A stretch of DNA of 64,000 nt from Halobacillus mangrovi (lineage in GTDB: Bacteria; Bacillota; Bacilli; Bacillales; Halobacillaceae), in assembly GCF_002097535.1 (NCBI RefSeq), contig NZ_CP020772.1, positions 2,604,001-2,668,000 on the forward strand, in the 5' to 3' direction. The translations under genes and the position numbers were made by a program. Below the pieces are notes generated by a model, which was given only the letters and a program-made list of their open reading frames with translations, was not told where the DNA came from and searched no databases. Below, piece after piece: positions 35,675 to 44,992 of the stretch; the first letter of the stretch is position 1; the number at the start of each line of letters is the position of its first letter.

Positions 35675-36478
35675 TTACTCAGAAGTGTTGAACGAGTGAA
35701 GATCGATGCGTTCTGGATGTGTGTACACATTCATCCTATCTCCTCGAACAAAGCCAACAGCTGTAATATTCAAATCATCGGCAAGCTGCAGTGCCAAGTC
35801 CGTAGGTGCAGATTTCGATAATAAGCATCCAATCCCCATTTTGGATACTTTTAATAAAACTTCAGATGAAATACGACCGCTGAAGATGATCACTTTATCT
35901 TTCAACCTTACACGGTTCTTAATGGTGTAGCCGTAAAGCTTATCTAGAGCGTTGTGTCTCCCGATATCAGCAAATTGAACTTCGATGCCATCTTTGGTTC
36001 CGAGGGCCGCTTGATGTACCCCGCCGGTTCGCTGAAACATCCGGGCGCCTTCCTGAAAGTTATCCATCAATTTGGTACACTGGTCCGGCTTTATTGTAAA
36101 GTGCCCCATCACTGTCTTTGCTGTGCTCGCATCATTTTGAAAATAGAAGGCTCTGCTCTTTCCACAGCATGAGCCGATCCACCTTTTTTGCTGGGCAGCT
36201 AAGTCCGGAATTTTTCTTCCTGTTTCAACGTAAGCAAAACCGGTGTCCTCATCGACTGAAAAACCAAGTAAGTCCTTCCCAGTTCGAATAACTCCTTCAG
36301 CAGCCAGATAGCCAATCACCAACTCTTCCAGATTCGTCGGTGAACAAACCATGGTGGCGAACTCTTCCCCATTGATGATCAAGGTCAACGGAAATTCTTC
36401 AGCAACTTCGTCCTTGACTGGGGTTGCTGTGTGTTTGTTTATTCTGATCATGTCCCAAGTTACTGTTCCTTTTTCCAT
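35675..36478 (-). CDS. fdhD: Formate dehydrogenase sulfurtransferase FdhD
   Basis: This 267-residue protein transfers sulfur to the bis-MGD cofactor of formate dehydrogenase. The reactive Cys pair is in GSCCGKSR (near residue 115). The conserved GGVHQAAL, DIGRHNALDKLYGY, FSGRISSEVLLKV and GFVRGDRMNVYTHPERI are present. AGGAGGTCTT precedes the ATG. It is the first gene of fdhD-yjgC-yjgD, 15 bases from the dehydrogenase gene. Confidence 0.95.
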   Translation of the reverse strand: MEKGTVTWDMIRINKHTATPVKDEVAEEFPLTLIINGEEFATMVCSPTNLEELVIGYLAAEGVIRTGKDLLGFSVDEDTGFAYVETGRKIPDLAAQQKRWIGSCCGKSRAFYFQNDASTAKTVMGHFTIKPDQCTKLMDNFQEGARMFQRTGGVHQAALGTKDGIEVQFADIGRHNALDKLYGYTIKNRVRLKDKVIIFSGRISSEVLLKVSKMGIGCLLSKSAPTDLALQLADDLNITAVGFVRGDRMNVYTHPERIDLHSFNTSE

Positions 36479-36664
36479 AAGACCTCCTGTTAAAATGGAT
36501 AATATAAATTATTTTCCTCTTTTTGAAAAAATCAAACATTTGAAGGCAAAAAAGCGCCTGTTATTCAAGTCGAATCACAGACGCCTACCGTTACATTAAT
36601 AAATACTCTATTCCTCTCTAAACTCCTCTTCCATTTGCTTATCATTGATGATAATCAGATTGAA

Positions 36665-37573
36665 CTACTTTTTCTCAAGGTCATTCATCACTTCAGCAAA
36701 ATTCCCACTCTTCTCTTCCAGGAATTCTTTTGCTTTTTCTGCATCTGCATTTAGCAGGACCATAAGTATAGCAACACGGGCATCACCTTGTGCCTGTTCA
36801 CTATAGCGGAGAGCCTCCGCTTCACTCACTCCAGTTATTTCTTGAATGATCGAAAGAGTGCGTTTACGAAGTTTTTTATTGGATGCCTGGACATTAATCA
36901 TCAAATTGTTATACACCTTACCAAGCTTGATCATTGACGCAGATGAAATCATGTTAAGTACCATCTTTTGAGCAGTGCCTGCTTTCAATCTTGTAGACCC
37001 GGTGATGACTTCCGCTCCTACTGGCAATTCAATAGGCAAATCAACTACCTTAGAGAGTTCGGCATTGTGGTTACAGCTAATACCTGCTGTCGGTACACCT
37101 AACTTTTTAGCCGCATCAATAACCCCAAGCACATATGGGGTCCTGCCGCTTGATGCAATGCCTATCACCATATCATTCAGGCTCACATGCTTTCCAACAT
37201 CAGCGACCCCTGCCTCTTCGCTATCCTCTGCTCCTTCAATCGCATAGCGGAGGGCATGGTCCCCTCCAGCAATAATGCCATTTACTAAATCCTCCGGCAC
37301 GCCAAAAGTCGGCGGACATTCTGATGCATCAAGCACACCCAACCGCCCACTCGTCCCAGCTCCAAAGTAAAACAGCTTTCCTCCATTCTTTACAACTTCT
37401 ACAGCCTGATCGATGACTTTTTCAATTTGAGGAAGCGCACGTTTGACGACTGCGGGCACCACATGATCCTCTTCATTCATCAGCTCGATAATTTCAAGTG
37501 TAGAAAAGTTGTGCAGGCGTTCCGATTTCTTATTGCTCATTTCCGTATTTAATCGATCGTTGACGTCTGTCAT
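36665..37573 (-). CDS. murQ: N-acetylmuramic acid 6-phosphate etherase MurQ
   Basis: This 302-residue SIS-domain lyase converts MurNAc-6P to GlcNAc-6P and lactate. FGAGTSGRLGVLDASECPPTFG (near residue 70, given as a landmark in two parts FGAGTSGRLG and ASECPPTFG) and GIASSGRTPYVLG are the family motifs, with the catalytic Glu in ASE. The C-terminal helical domain (ITGVSEAEALRYSEQAQGD) is present. GGAGGTACAAAT precedes the ATG. It is the last gene of the importer unit, 13 bases after the kinase gene. Confidence 0.95.
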   Translation of the reverse strand: MTDVNDRLNTEMSNKKSERLHNFSTLEIIELMNEEDHVVPAVVKRALPQIEKVIDQAVEVVKNGGKLFYFGAGTSGRLGVLDASECPPTFGVPEDLVNGIIAGGDHALRYAIEGAEDSEEAGVADVGKHVSLNDMVIGIASSGRTPYVLGVIDAAKKLGVPTAGISCNHNAELSKVVDLPIELPVGAEVITGSTRLKAGTAQKMVLNMISSASMIKLGKVYNNLMINVQASNKKLRKRTLSIIQEITGVSEAEALRYSEQAQGDARVAILMVLLNADAEKAKEFLEEKSGNFAEVMNDLEKK

Positions 37574-37586
37574 ATTTGTACCTCCA

Positions 37587-38573
37587 TTAGATGATGGTGC
37601 CGCAAATCGACTGATAGGACGACTTTGCTTTTCCTTTTACTTCTTCTGTAATTGAAATCCCAGCGGTTATCAAGGCACAGATACAAGCCCCTGCTGCTGG
37701 AGAAATATCCGGATTACATAACTTTTGTCTAATTTCCCGTTGTTCCATTTGTTTTTTAAATGAAATCCTAAAAAACTCGGATTGAAACAACCCTCCGCAG
37801 AGGACTAAGAACTCATTCTTCTTTTCAATGATTTTAACGAATCCTAATAGATCGTCTATAGATTTATAAATAAGAGTTAGAGCAGCCGGATTCTGCTGTT
37901 CTGCAAGAATGATCACAGTTCGTGCCAGAGAAGCAATTTTTAAGCGAGGGTAAGGATTTTCATAAATTTTAGTAATGACCTCAGGTATGGTTGTCAAATC
38001 CAAGTCAGAAAGCATCTTAGCAATAAACGCTTCATCTTTTTTTTCTCTTCCGTCGTGCATAGCTGAGATTAGCTTCAAGGCTCCTCTTCCGATATCATAG
38101 CCGCTTCCTTCATCTCCAAACAGATACCCCCAGCCGCCAACTCGCTTAAGGTTTTTTTCTTCTTGGGTAACAGAATAAGCAATTGATCCTGTTCCTGCGA
38201 TTAAAACATTGCCATGTAGAGAATATGTTCCGCTTGCCAATGCTCCATAGGCATCATTACGTACATCCATTCGTCCCTTGAAGTCCGGAAGCACCTCATA
38301 CATCCACTTTTTCCAACGTAAACGATCTTCTTCTCGATCTCCGCCTGCCGTTGAAACGTAGATTCCCTTCAAGCTATCGATTGGAAGGGTTTTGGTTAAC
38401 TGCATAAATATCTTGTGGATGGCAGATCGTACGTCTTGTTCGCTTCGTGATTTTAAATTCGTCGATTCAGTTAACATTCGTTGGATGATCATACCTTCAT
38501 GATCACAAAGCAGCGCCTCTGTTTTTGAACCACCGCCGTCAACTCCAACATAATAACTTTTACTTGATTGCAC
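37587..38573 (-). CDS. BadF/BadG-type amino-sugar kinase (MurK-like)
   Basis: This 328-residue ASKHA-fold kinase has phosphate motif 1 YVGVDGGGSKTEALLCD (residue 8), STAGGDREED, VLIAGTGSIAYSV (ATP), GGWGYLFGDEGSGYDIGRGAL, and a C-terminal VLCGGLFQSE. Family members phosphorylate GlcNAc or, like clostridial MurK, both MurNAc and GlcNAc. The placement directly before murQ makes MurNAc kinase the best inference: it would make the MurQ substrate from sugar imported unphosphorylated. The start is GTG at 38573, overlapping the permease gene by 14 bases. Confidence 0.85.
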   Translation of the reverse strand: MQSSKSYYVGVDGGGSKTEALLCDHEGMIIQRMLTESTNLKSRSEQDVRSAIHKIFMQLTKTLPIDSLKGIYVSTAGGDREEDRLRWKKWMYEVLPDFKGRMDVRNDAYGALASGTYSLHGNVLIAGTGSIAYSVTQEEKNLKRVGGWGYLFGDEGSGYDIGRGALKLISAMHDGREKKDEAFIAKMLSDLDLTTIPEVITKIYENPYPRLKIASLARTVIILAEQQNPAALTLIYKSIDDLLGFVKIIEKKNEFLVLCGGLFQSEFFRISFKKQMEQREIRQKLCNPDISPAAGACICALITAGISITEEVKGKAKSSYQSICGTII

Positions 38574-39384
38574 CTTGGGTCAGTCCCTCCATAAATTGCT
38601 TGGAAGCGACAAAGAAGAGAACCATCATTGGAAGCGAAGCCAGAGTCAAACCAGCAAACAAAGCTCCCCAGTCAGCCGAATATTCTCCGAATAAGGACAA
38701 CATCCCCACTGGAATCGTCTTCTTTAAGTCATCGGTAATAAATATTAACGGGAAGAAAAAGTCATTCCACGATTGAATGAATTGAATGATCATCACTGTC
38801 CCCAGCGCAGGCCTCATGAGTGGCAAAACGACATTCCAGAGAATCCGTAAGTTTCCAGCCCCATCCATTCGAGCGGCTTCCTCAAGTTCTCTCGGCATCG
38901 TTCTGAAAAAACCAGTCAAGATGAGGATGGATAACGGGATCCCTGTGGCTACATACATAAAAATCAAGGACCACAACGAGTTTAATAGGTTCAAGTCTTT
39001 CATTAATATAAACAGGGGTACGATACCCAGCTTGATCGGCAGCATCATTCCCATTAAGAAGAAAAAGAAAATCATGTTGTTCCATACAAACGTAAACCTT
39101 GCGATATAAAAAGCTGCAAGAGAAGACGTGACTAGAATGAGCATCACAGAAACGACACTCACAATCACACTGTTTGTAAAGTAAGTCATGAACGGAACCA
39201 TTTCCAGCAAGTTTCGGTATGTATCAAGGGAGAACGACTGTGGAAATGCCAGCGGACTTGTAAAGATTTCTGCACTCGTTTTGAACGAGGATAAAATCAT
39301 TAATAGAATGGGATAGATGCTGACAGAGGCAACAAAAAAGGCAAAGGCATAATAAAACGGTTTTGACCAGATGGTGTGATTCAT
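38560..39384 (-). CDS. Carbohydrate ABC importer permease (MalG-type)
   Basis: This 274-residue inner membrane permease has six predicted helices and the EAA loop EEAARMDGAGNLRILWNVVLPLMRP (near residue 165; landmark EEAARMDGAG). The C-terminus QFMEGLTQGAIK is typical of MalG/UgpE subunits. It pairs with the MalF-type subunit encoded 10 bases upstream. No ATPase gene is present, as usual for CUT1 importers that share MsmX. The substrate is probably MurNAc or a muropeptide, by context. Confidence 0.9.
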   Translation of the reverse strand: MNHTIWSKPFYYAFAFFVASVSIYPILLMILSSFKTSAEIFTSPLAFPQSFSLDTYRNLLEMVPFMTYFTNSVIVSVVSVMLILVTSSLAAFYIARFTFVWNNMIFFFFLMGMMLPIKLGIVPLFILMKDLNLLNSLWSLIFMYVATGIPLSILILTGFFRTMPRELEEAARMDGAGNLRILWNVVLPLMRPALGTVMIIQFIQSWNDFFFPLIFITDDLKKTIPVGMLSLFGEYSADWGALFAGLTLASLPMMVLFFVASKQFMEGLTQGAIK

Positions 39385-39394
39385 TCTATCCCTC

Positions 39395-40381
39395 CTACAT
39401 ATCGACTTGTTTTTTCTGCATGTACTTTAAATAAAGGGCCGTAAAGAAAGCAATAAACAGGAATAACACAACAGCAAGTGCGGATCCGAGACCAACAGCT
39501 GTAGTCGCACCACCTGTCGAACCGCCAAAGGCAAGACGATAGAAATAAACGGCCAGTGTGTCGGTGGAATGGTAAGGTTCTCCTTGCGATCCCTGCATGG
39601 CGTAGACGAGTTCAAAGGCTTCAAACGACTGAATAAACGTGAGTACAGTCATAATCATGATGGATGGCACCATCAAAGGAATGATGATTCTCGTAATCAT
39701 TGAAAAACTGTTTGCCCCATCCAGTCTTCCTGCTTCAAGTAGCTCTTGAGGAATGGACTGAAAGCCTGCCAGGAAGATTAATACACCGAATCCGAGCCCG
39801 TACCAGCAGTTTACGAGAATAATAGCGATCAAGGCGGTATCCGGATCACCGAGCCAAGCTTTTTGCAAAGACTCTAATCCCAGCCTCTCAAGAATTACGT
39901 TTAGCGCTCCGTAGTTCGGGTTAAGAATCAGCTTCCATAGGAATCCGACGACTATGACAGACAGTAACCTTGGCAGAAAGTAAGCAATTTTTAAGAATTC
40001 TGATCCGCGGACCTTTTTGTAAATCACATAGGCTAGTAGAAAAGCAAGGCCATTCTGAAAAACCATCTGCAGTGCGAAATAGAGGATATTGTGACCGAAC
40101 GCATTCCAAAATAAATCGGAAAAAGGCTGAAGTGTAAAGAGATCTTTGAAATTTTTCAAACCGACGAACTCTCCGCGAACGATGCCTTTCCAATCAAAGA
40201 AACTGTAGGTGAGTGCAGCAAACAGCGGGTAAACAATGAACAATCCGTAAATGAGTAAGGCGGGAATAGGGAAAAGGTGAATCGTCCACCTTTTCCAGTT
40301 CCTTTGCTTTTTTGTTTTGCTTACCGTTCTCGTCGATGCTTTCTTATTCTCCGCCCCTTGTGTTCTATTGTAGTGGCTCAT
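39395..40381 (-). CDS. Carbohydrate ABC importer permease (MalF-type)
   Basis: This permease of about 328 residues has a basic cytoplasmic N-terminus, six helices, and the EAA loop ELLEAGRLDGANSFSMITRI (near residue 205). The start is uncertain: ATG at 40381 or GTG at 40396. Both overlap the 3' end of the solute-binding protein gene, suggesting coupling, and neither has a strong ribosome site. It is part of the importer unit. Confidence 0.88.
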   Translation of the reverse strand: MSHYNRTQGAENKKASTRTVSKTKKQRNWKRWTIHLFPIPALLIYGLFIVYPLFAALTYSFFDWKGIVRGEFVGLKNFKDLFTLQPFSDLFWNAFGHNILYFALQMVFQNGLAFLLAYVIYKKVRGSEFLKIAYFLPRLLSVIVVGFLWKLILNPNYGALNVILERLGLESLQKAWLGDPDTALIAIILVNCWYGLGFGVLIFLAGFQSIPQELLEAGRLDGANSFSMITRIIIPLMVPSIMIMTVLTFIQSFEAFELVYAMQGSQGEPYHSTDTLAVYFYRLAFGGSTGGATTAVGLGSALAVVLFLFIAFFTALYLKYMQKKQVDM

Positions 40382-41645
40382 ACCAGGACGCTGCACTTTC
40401 TTGTATTGCTTTTGCTACTTCTTCCGGTGTACGCTCACCTAAGTACATACCCTGCAATTCTGTTTCAAGTGTTGCTTTAGTCGTAGGGTTACCACCTGAA
40501 AAATGAACGAGCATCATGTATGGCGTAGACATTTCCTCTACGGCTTTACTAAGGTCGTTAACGAGCTGATCATCAGATTCAATTCCCGGAATGGCACTAA
40601 TCATTTTAAATTCTTCAGTGAAAAGTTTTCCAAATTCCTCCGTTGTCATGAATTGAACGAATTTTTTCGCTGCCTCTTTGTGTTCTGAATTCGCATTTAC
40701 AGCGTAGGATCCATCCACCCATGTCGTAATCGTTGGATCTTTGCCGACAGCTGAAGGCATCGGGAAGAAACCTAGCTCAAGATCAGGGTTCATTTCACGC
40801 AACACCTCAATTTCCCAGCTTCCTAGCGGGAACATGGCAGCGTCACCTGTGAAGAACATCGTACGAATATCTTCCATGCCTAACCCTTCATAGTTTTCAG
40901 GGAAGTACTTTTTGAGCTCATCCATCGCATCAATAGAGGTTTGAAATTCTTCACTCGTAAAATCTGTTTCTCCAGCAGTAATTTTATCAACGAATTCATT
41001 ACCGCCGTAATGAGCTGGGCCTATGATTCCGTGTGATAAGGACAGAAGCCAGCCTTCTTTTGATCCAAGAGAGATCGGGGTGTACCCTCCTTTTTTCAAC
41101 GTTTCATTTAAAGAAATGAATTCTTCCCAAGTTTTCGGTTCTTCCAGACTGAGTTCATCGAAGATTTTTTTGTTATAAAACATTTGCGTTGTACTGATGT
41201 TTAAGGGAACGCCGTATTGTTTTCCATCCGATCCTTTAGAGGCGGCCAAGGTATCTTCTGCGAACTTATCAAGACCTTCTAGATCATCTAATGGCTCAAG
41301 ATAACCAGCATCGGCAAGCTCGATGCCTGGAGCATAAGGACGAAGGTGAATAATATCCGGACCTTCCCCACTCTTAAGAGCTGTATTTAAGATCGTGTTA
41401 TATTCGGTGTTCTTAGAAGGTTCAAACTCAACGTTAATATCTGGGTTTTCTTCTTGAAATTTATCGATTACTTCTTGGTAACTTGCTTTATCTTCCGTTC
41501 TCCAGCTGCCAATTGTTAACGTAACACTGTCTTCACCCGAATCTGAATCACCCGATGCATCCCCACCGCTTTCGGAGCTACATCCAGACAAAATGAGAAT
41601 AAATGCTAAAAACCCAATAAAAGTAAACGCTTTCATTTTTTTCAT
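40365..41645 (-). CDS. Carbohydrate ABC importer solute-binding lipoprotein
   Basis: This 426-residue family 1 binding protein has a signal peptide and lipobox ILILSGC (lipidated Cys22), followed by a Gly/Ser/Asp linker, so it is tethered outside the membrane. Conserved segments include LTIGSWRTEDKASYQEVIDK, PDIIHLRPYAPG and TTWVDGSYAVNANS. The ligand is not readable, but the gene lies between an AmiE-like hydrolase and the MurK/MurQ genes, so a murein sugar is likely. AAGGGGGATCATGTT precedes the ATG. Confidence 0.9.
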   Translation of the reverse strand: MKKMKAFTFIGFLAFILILSGCSSESGGDASGDSDSGEDSVTLTIGSWRTEDKASYQEVIDKFQEENPDINVEFEPSKNTEYNTILNTALKSGEGPDIIHLRPYAPGIELADAGYLEPLDDLEGLDKFAEDTLAASKGSDGKQYGVPLNISTTQMFYNKKIFDELSLEEPKTWEEFISLNETLKKGGYTPISLGSKEGWLLSLSHGIIGPAHYGGNEFVDKITAGETDFTSEEFQTSIDAMDELKKYFPENYEGLGMEDIRTMFFTGDAAMFPLGSWEIEVLREMNPDLELGFFPMPSAVGKDPTITTWVDGSYAVNANSEHKEAAKKFVQFMTTEEFGKLFTEEFKMISAIPGIESDDQLVNDLSKAVEEMSTPYMMLVHFSGGNPTTKATLETELQGMYLGERTPEEVAKAIQESAASWYEPLQ

Positions 41646-41658
41646 AACATGATCCCCC

Positions 41659-42669
41659 TTAATTAATTAAAGATGAATGAATCAGTGAATGCAGATGAGG
41701 CCGAATACGACTCATTTGGTGCTTCCTTCCGTAATGCACGATATTCGTTAATAAAGCGACGACAAGCTCTTCCTTTGGGTCCACCCAAAGACTGGTTCCT
41801 GTAAATCCTGTGTGGCCAAAACTTCCCTCTGACCACCTCCTTCCACATGAAAGCTCCTTGCCTTGACCGCTCCACACTTCAAACCCCAGCCCTCGATTTT
41901 GAATCACGTGTGTGGTTGCCTGCTGCATTCTCTCAGCTCGGATAACTTGTTGTGCAGTAGGATAGAGAAAGTAAATACCTAATTTAGCGACATCCGAAGC
42001 TGTTCCAAACACCCCTGCGCTTCCGCTTCTTCCTTTAAGAAGATGAGCCTTTTCATCATGTACTTCTCCTTGTATGTAATGATTTTTATACCATTCTGTA
42101 GAAGCTGTCAGATCGGGTTCTTGTGGGTTAAAAGAGGTATTCGTCATCTGTAAAGGATTAAAAAGATACGTTTTTGTAAATTGGTCTAGTGTTAGGCCGC
42201 TGATCCTTTCTATGATTTTCCCTAGCAGAATCATTCCCAGGTCACTGTAGAGGACCTGTTTTCCTGGAGAATGAAGCAAATCCAGTTGGGTGATTTCATA
42301 TAAAATATCTCTACTTTCCTCTCGTTTGACCATTTGAAGATCAGCGGGAAGGCCTGTTGTATGGGTAAGCGCGTGTTTAATTCGGACTTCGGGATGGCTG
42401 AACTCTGGGATGTAGGTTTGAATGGAGTGATCCAATTCCAGACGGCTGTGATCCAGCAGCCATAGGATGGATGGAAGTGTAGCCACTACTTTTGTAAGCG
42501 AGGCCAAGTCAAAGATGGTGTTCGTTGTAATCAGCTGTTCTCTTTGCTTACGATCGGTAAATCCCCCGTATGCTTTGTGAAAAACCGTCCTGCCTTTATG
42601 CTGGATATGGAGAACTGCACCTGGAATCTCTTTACGATCAACTGATTCAGCTAAATATTGGTCAAACAT
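41659..42669 (-). CDS. Cytoplasmic serine hydrolase, class C beta-lactamase/AmiE-like
   Basis: This 336-residue protein has the penicillin-recognizing fold with nucleophile motif DLASLTKVV (SxxK), YSDLG (Tyr of YxN/S), and a GHTGFTGTSLW block replacing KTG. It resembles B. subtilis AmiE/YbbE (N-acetylmuramyl-L-alanine amidase) but has no signal peptide (MFDQYLAESVDRKEIPG), unlike the paralogue at 47115-48797. It would act on imported MurNAc-peptides inside the cell; this is inferred. The ATG overlaps the murR stop by 8 bases, and the gene precedes the importer. Confidence 0.8.
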   Translation of the reverse strand: MFDQYLAESVDRKEIPGAVLHIQHKGRTVFHKAYGGFTDRKQREQLITTNTIFDLASLTKVVATLPSILWLLDHSRLELDHSIQTYIPEFSHPEVRIKHALTHTTGLPADLQMVKREESRDILYEITQLDLLHSPGKQVLYSDLGMILLGKIIERISGLTLDQFTKTYLFNPLQMTNTSFNPQEPDLTASTEWYKNHYIQGEVHDEKAHLLKGRSGSAGVFGTASDVAKLGIYFLYPTAQQVIRAERMQQATTHVIQNRGLGFEVWSGQGKELSCGRRWSEGSFGHTGFTGTSLWVDPKEELVVALLTNIVHYGRKHQMSRIRPHLHSLIHSSLIN

Positions 42670-43516
42670 GTTTTTTCACATCAACAGCTTTGCGGGTTCT
42701 CTCAAGGGCTGCCACGCTTTCTTCATAATTTCTACTCGTCATGCCAACATACAAAATATCTATCACGTTGAGCTGGGAGATTCGCGAACTCATCGCACCG
42801 CTTCGAATGCTCTTTTCTAATGAGCTTGTGTATAGCTTGATATCAGCGAGTTCTGAAACTGGATTTGATCCGTATTTCGTTAAGGTTATGACTTTAGCTC
42901 CGTTATCCTTAGCTACCTTCAAAGATTGAATGATATCTATGGTTTGACCTGAATAAGAAATGCCAAAAACGACATCTGACTCTCCGAGGTTTGCACTGAT
43001 CGTCCCTTGCGTATCATAGTCGACAGCGGCTTCACACCAGCGATTGATCCTTGATAGCTTTTGTTTAAAATCCTGGGCGATTAACCCCGAGGCACCGATT
43101 CCGTAGAGGGCAATTTTCCTTGCCTCCTGGAGGGCACTGATCGCTTTCTCTACTTCTTCTTTAGATAGAACTGAAATGGTGTCATGAATAGACTGGATAT
43201 TGTTGTTTGAAACATTGGATATGAAAGAGTCTACAGACCCATCAATTGAAATCTCCTGGTAGGACTGATTGAAAGACGAAGATTGTGATGCCAAATCCCC
43301 GGCAATCCTTAGCTTCAACTCCTGAAAGCCTTTGTAATTGAGGGTGCGGGCTAAACGGATAATTGTCGCTTCACTCACTTCTGCCCGCTGCGAAAGCTTC
43401 TGGATGGACAAGTTGATTACTTCTTCTGGAAAATTAATTATGTATTCGGCTGCTTTACGTTCGGACGGCTTCAGTGAGGTAACTGCCTCTTGAATACTGA
43501 TCAATCCCCCGTTCAT
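42662..43516 (-). CDS. murR: MurR/RpiR-family regulator
   Basis: This 284-residue protein has an N-terminal HTH_6 domain (SERKAAEYII...SIQKLSQRAEVSEATIIRLARTL, landmarks residues 15-60) and a C-terminal SIS domain (IALYGIGASGLIAQDFKQKL, near 135), which binds a sugar phosphate such as MurNAc-6P. It heads the importer unit and probably autoregulates. In B. subtilis murR is also in the murein recycling operon. AAAGGAGGCAGCTC precedes the ATG. Repeated AAGTTTTATT sequences lie in its promoter. Confidence 0.88.
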   Translation of the reverse strand: MNGGLISIQEAVTSLKPSERKAAEYIINFPEEVINLSIQKLSQRAEVSEATIIRLARTLNYKGFQELKLRIAGDLASQSSSFNQSYQEISIDGSVDSFISNVSNNNIQSIHDTISVLSKEEVEKAISALQEARKIALYGIGASGLIAQDFKQKLSRINRWCEAAVDYDTQGTISANLGESDVVFGISYSGQTIDIIQSLKVAKDNGAKVITLTKYGSNPVSELADIKLYTSSLEKSIRSGAMSSRISQLNVIDILYVGMTSRNYEESVAALERTRKAVDVKKHV

Positions 43517-43560
43517 GAGCTGCCTCCTTTCTCATTTGCTTCAGTTTATTCTAGTTTACC

Positions 43561-43602
43561 AAGTTTTATTTAATAATCAAGTGAATATTCTGAAGTTTTA
43601 TT
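43561..43602 (-). promoter_or_regulatory. Candidate MurR operators in the murR promoter
   Basis: AAGTTTTATT occurs at 43561-43570 and identically at 43593-43602, 32 bases (three helical turns) apart, in the murR leader. AGTTTTATT appears again at 49013-49021, upstream of the amiE-nagZ-namZ unit. The sequence is AT-rich, so chance is possible. Confidence 0.35.
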
Positions 43603-43616
43603 ACATTCTTAAAAAT

Positions 43617-43647
43617 ACCACCCGCATTCGCTTGCGGGTGGTCTGTT
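43617..43647 (-). terminator. Terminator after namZ
   Basis: ACCACCCGCA (43617-43626) pairs with TGCGGGTGGT (43633-43642). On the minus strand the tail is T-rich. It separates the secreted-enzyme operon from the murR promoter. Confidence 0.85.
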
Positions 43648-43648
43648 T

Positions 43649-44929
43649 TTAGTATAGGAGGTAGTTCTCTCTCACTTCTTTAAATTCAATTAAGTCTTCC
43701 TGCCATTTGGCTTTCATTTCTTCCACACTGCTTCCTTCTTCAATTGCTTCACGGATCCATCCGTTTCCAACTAATAGATCAAAGAATGACACACCTTCAC
43801 TATTTTCAGCACGGAACTCAAAATCTTCAGGATACAGGTCATGAATGGTTTTTACTAGGCTTACGCCTGTAGTGACTGGCTGAAAAGCTTCTTTATCTGT
43901 CACATGGATCTGTACCCCATGAGATAATTCACCAGCATGCTTAGAAAAAGATGGTGTGAACGATGCTGCTCTGAAATCAACGCCTGGAAGTTCCAATTCA
44001 TTAAGAGCGGAAGCAAGCTCAGTTGAATCAATGTAGGGCGCGCCAATCAGCTCAAACGGTTTTGTTGTTCCCCGTCCTTCCGATACATTCGTTCCTTCAA
44101 TTAATGCCGCCCCAGGGTAGACAAGTGCAGTATCCAGCGTCGGCATATTAGGAGATGGAAGTACCCACTCTAATGGTGTCTCATCATAATACATATCCCG
44201 CTTCCAATGATCCATTTCTACCACAGTCAAGTCAGCTCCAATACCGAATTCCTTGTTGAACAACTTGGCAAGCTCACCCACAGTCATGCCATGACGAAGA
44301 GGGATTTCATACTTTCCTACAAATGAAGAGTATTCATCGTTAAGTACTGGACCTTCAACTGCTTCACCGCTCAGTGGATTCGGACGGTCGAGTACGATAA
44401 ATTCAATATTTTTTTCCTGCGCGGCTTCCATTGCATATGCCATCGTGTAAATGTAGGTGTAGAATCTTGTCCCTACATCCTGGATGTCAAACAAAAGAAC
44501 ATCAATACCCTCTAGCATTTCAGGGGTTGGTTTTCTTGTTGATCCGTATAGACTGTACACAGGCAGTCCTGTAGCTTCATCGATGTAATACTCTACATAC
44601 TCTCCTGCCTGAGCACTGCCGCGAACACCGTGTTCCGGTCCATAAAGTGCGGTTAAATTAACATCAGGGTCGTTATGAAGAATATCCACGATGCTGTTAA
44701 GCTCCTGATCCACACCAGTAGGGTTGGTGATCAGTCCGACATTCTTATCTTCAATCAGCTCCTTCTCATCTTCCAGTAAAACCTCTACCCCAAGCTCAAA
44801 GTTCTTATGCTTTTGCTTGTCATTCCCATACCCATGACCCTTTCCTTTCCCGTTATTGTCGGCGAGCACAACAGATAGAGATGACAACACGAGCAGCAAC
44901 GCCAAGAAGATAATCGACCATTTTTTCAA
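43649..44929 (-). CDS. namZ: Secreted exo-beta-N-acetylmuramidase NamZ (DUF1343)
   Basis: This 426-residue exported enzyme (signal peptide MKKWSIIFLALLLVLSSLS..., cleavage near ALA/DNN) of the DUF1343/GH171 family, typified by B. subtilis YbbC/NamZ, releases MurNAc from the non-reducing ends of peptidoglycan chains. Conserved blocks are VGLITNPTGVD, LYGPEHGVRG (catalytic Glu region), DIQDVGTRFYTYIYTM, and VLDRPNPL. It is the third gene of the amiE-nagZ-namZ operon, 63 bases after nagZ. Confidence 0.9.
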   Translation of the reverse strand: MKKWSIIFLALLLVLSSLSVVLADNNGKGKGHGYGNDKQKHKNFELGVEVLLEDEKELIEDKNVGLITNPTGVDQELNSIVDILHNDPDVNLTALYGPEHGVRGSAQAGEYVEYYIDEATGLPVYSLYGSTRKPTPEMLEGIDVLLFDIQDVGTRFYTYIYTMAYAMEAAQEKNIEFIVLDRPNPLSGEAVEGPVLNDEYSSFVGKYEIPLRHGMTVGELAKLFNKEFGIGADLTVVEMDHWKRDMYYDETPLEWVLPSPNMPTLDTALVYPGAALIEGTNVSEGRGTTKPFELIGAPYIDSTELASALNELELPGVDFRAASFTPSFSKHAGELSHGVQIHVTDKEAFQPVTTGVSLVKTIHDLYPEDFEFRAENSEGVSFFDLLVGNGWIREAIEEGSSVEEMKAKWQEDLIEFKEVRENYLLY

Positions 44930-44992
44930 GACAACATTCCTCCTCTAATTTTATACAAGCAGGCAGAGAATTGATCCCTGCCTTTTATTGAA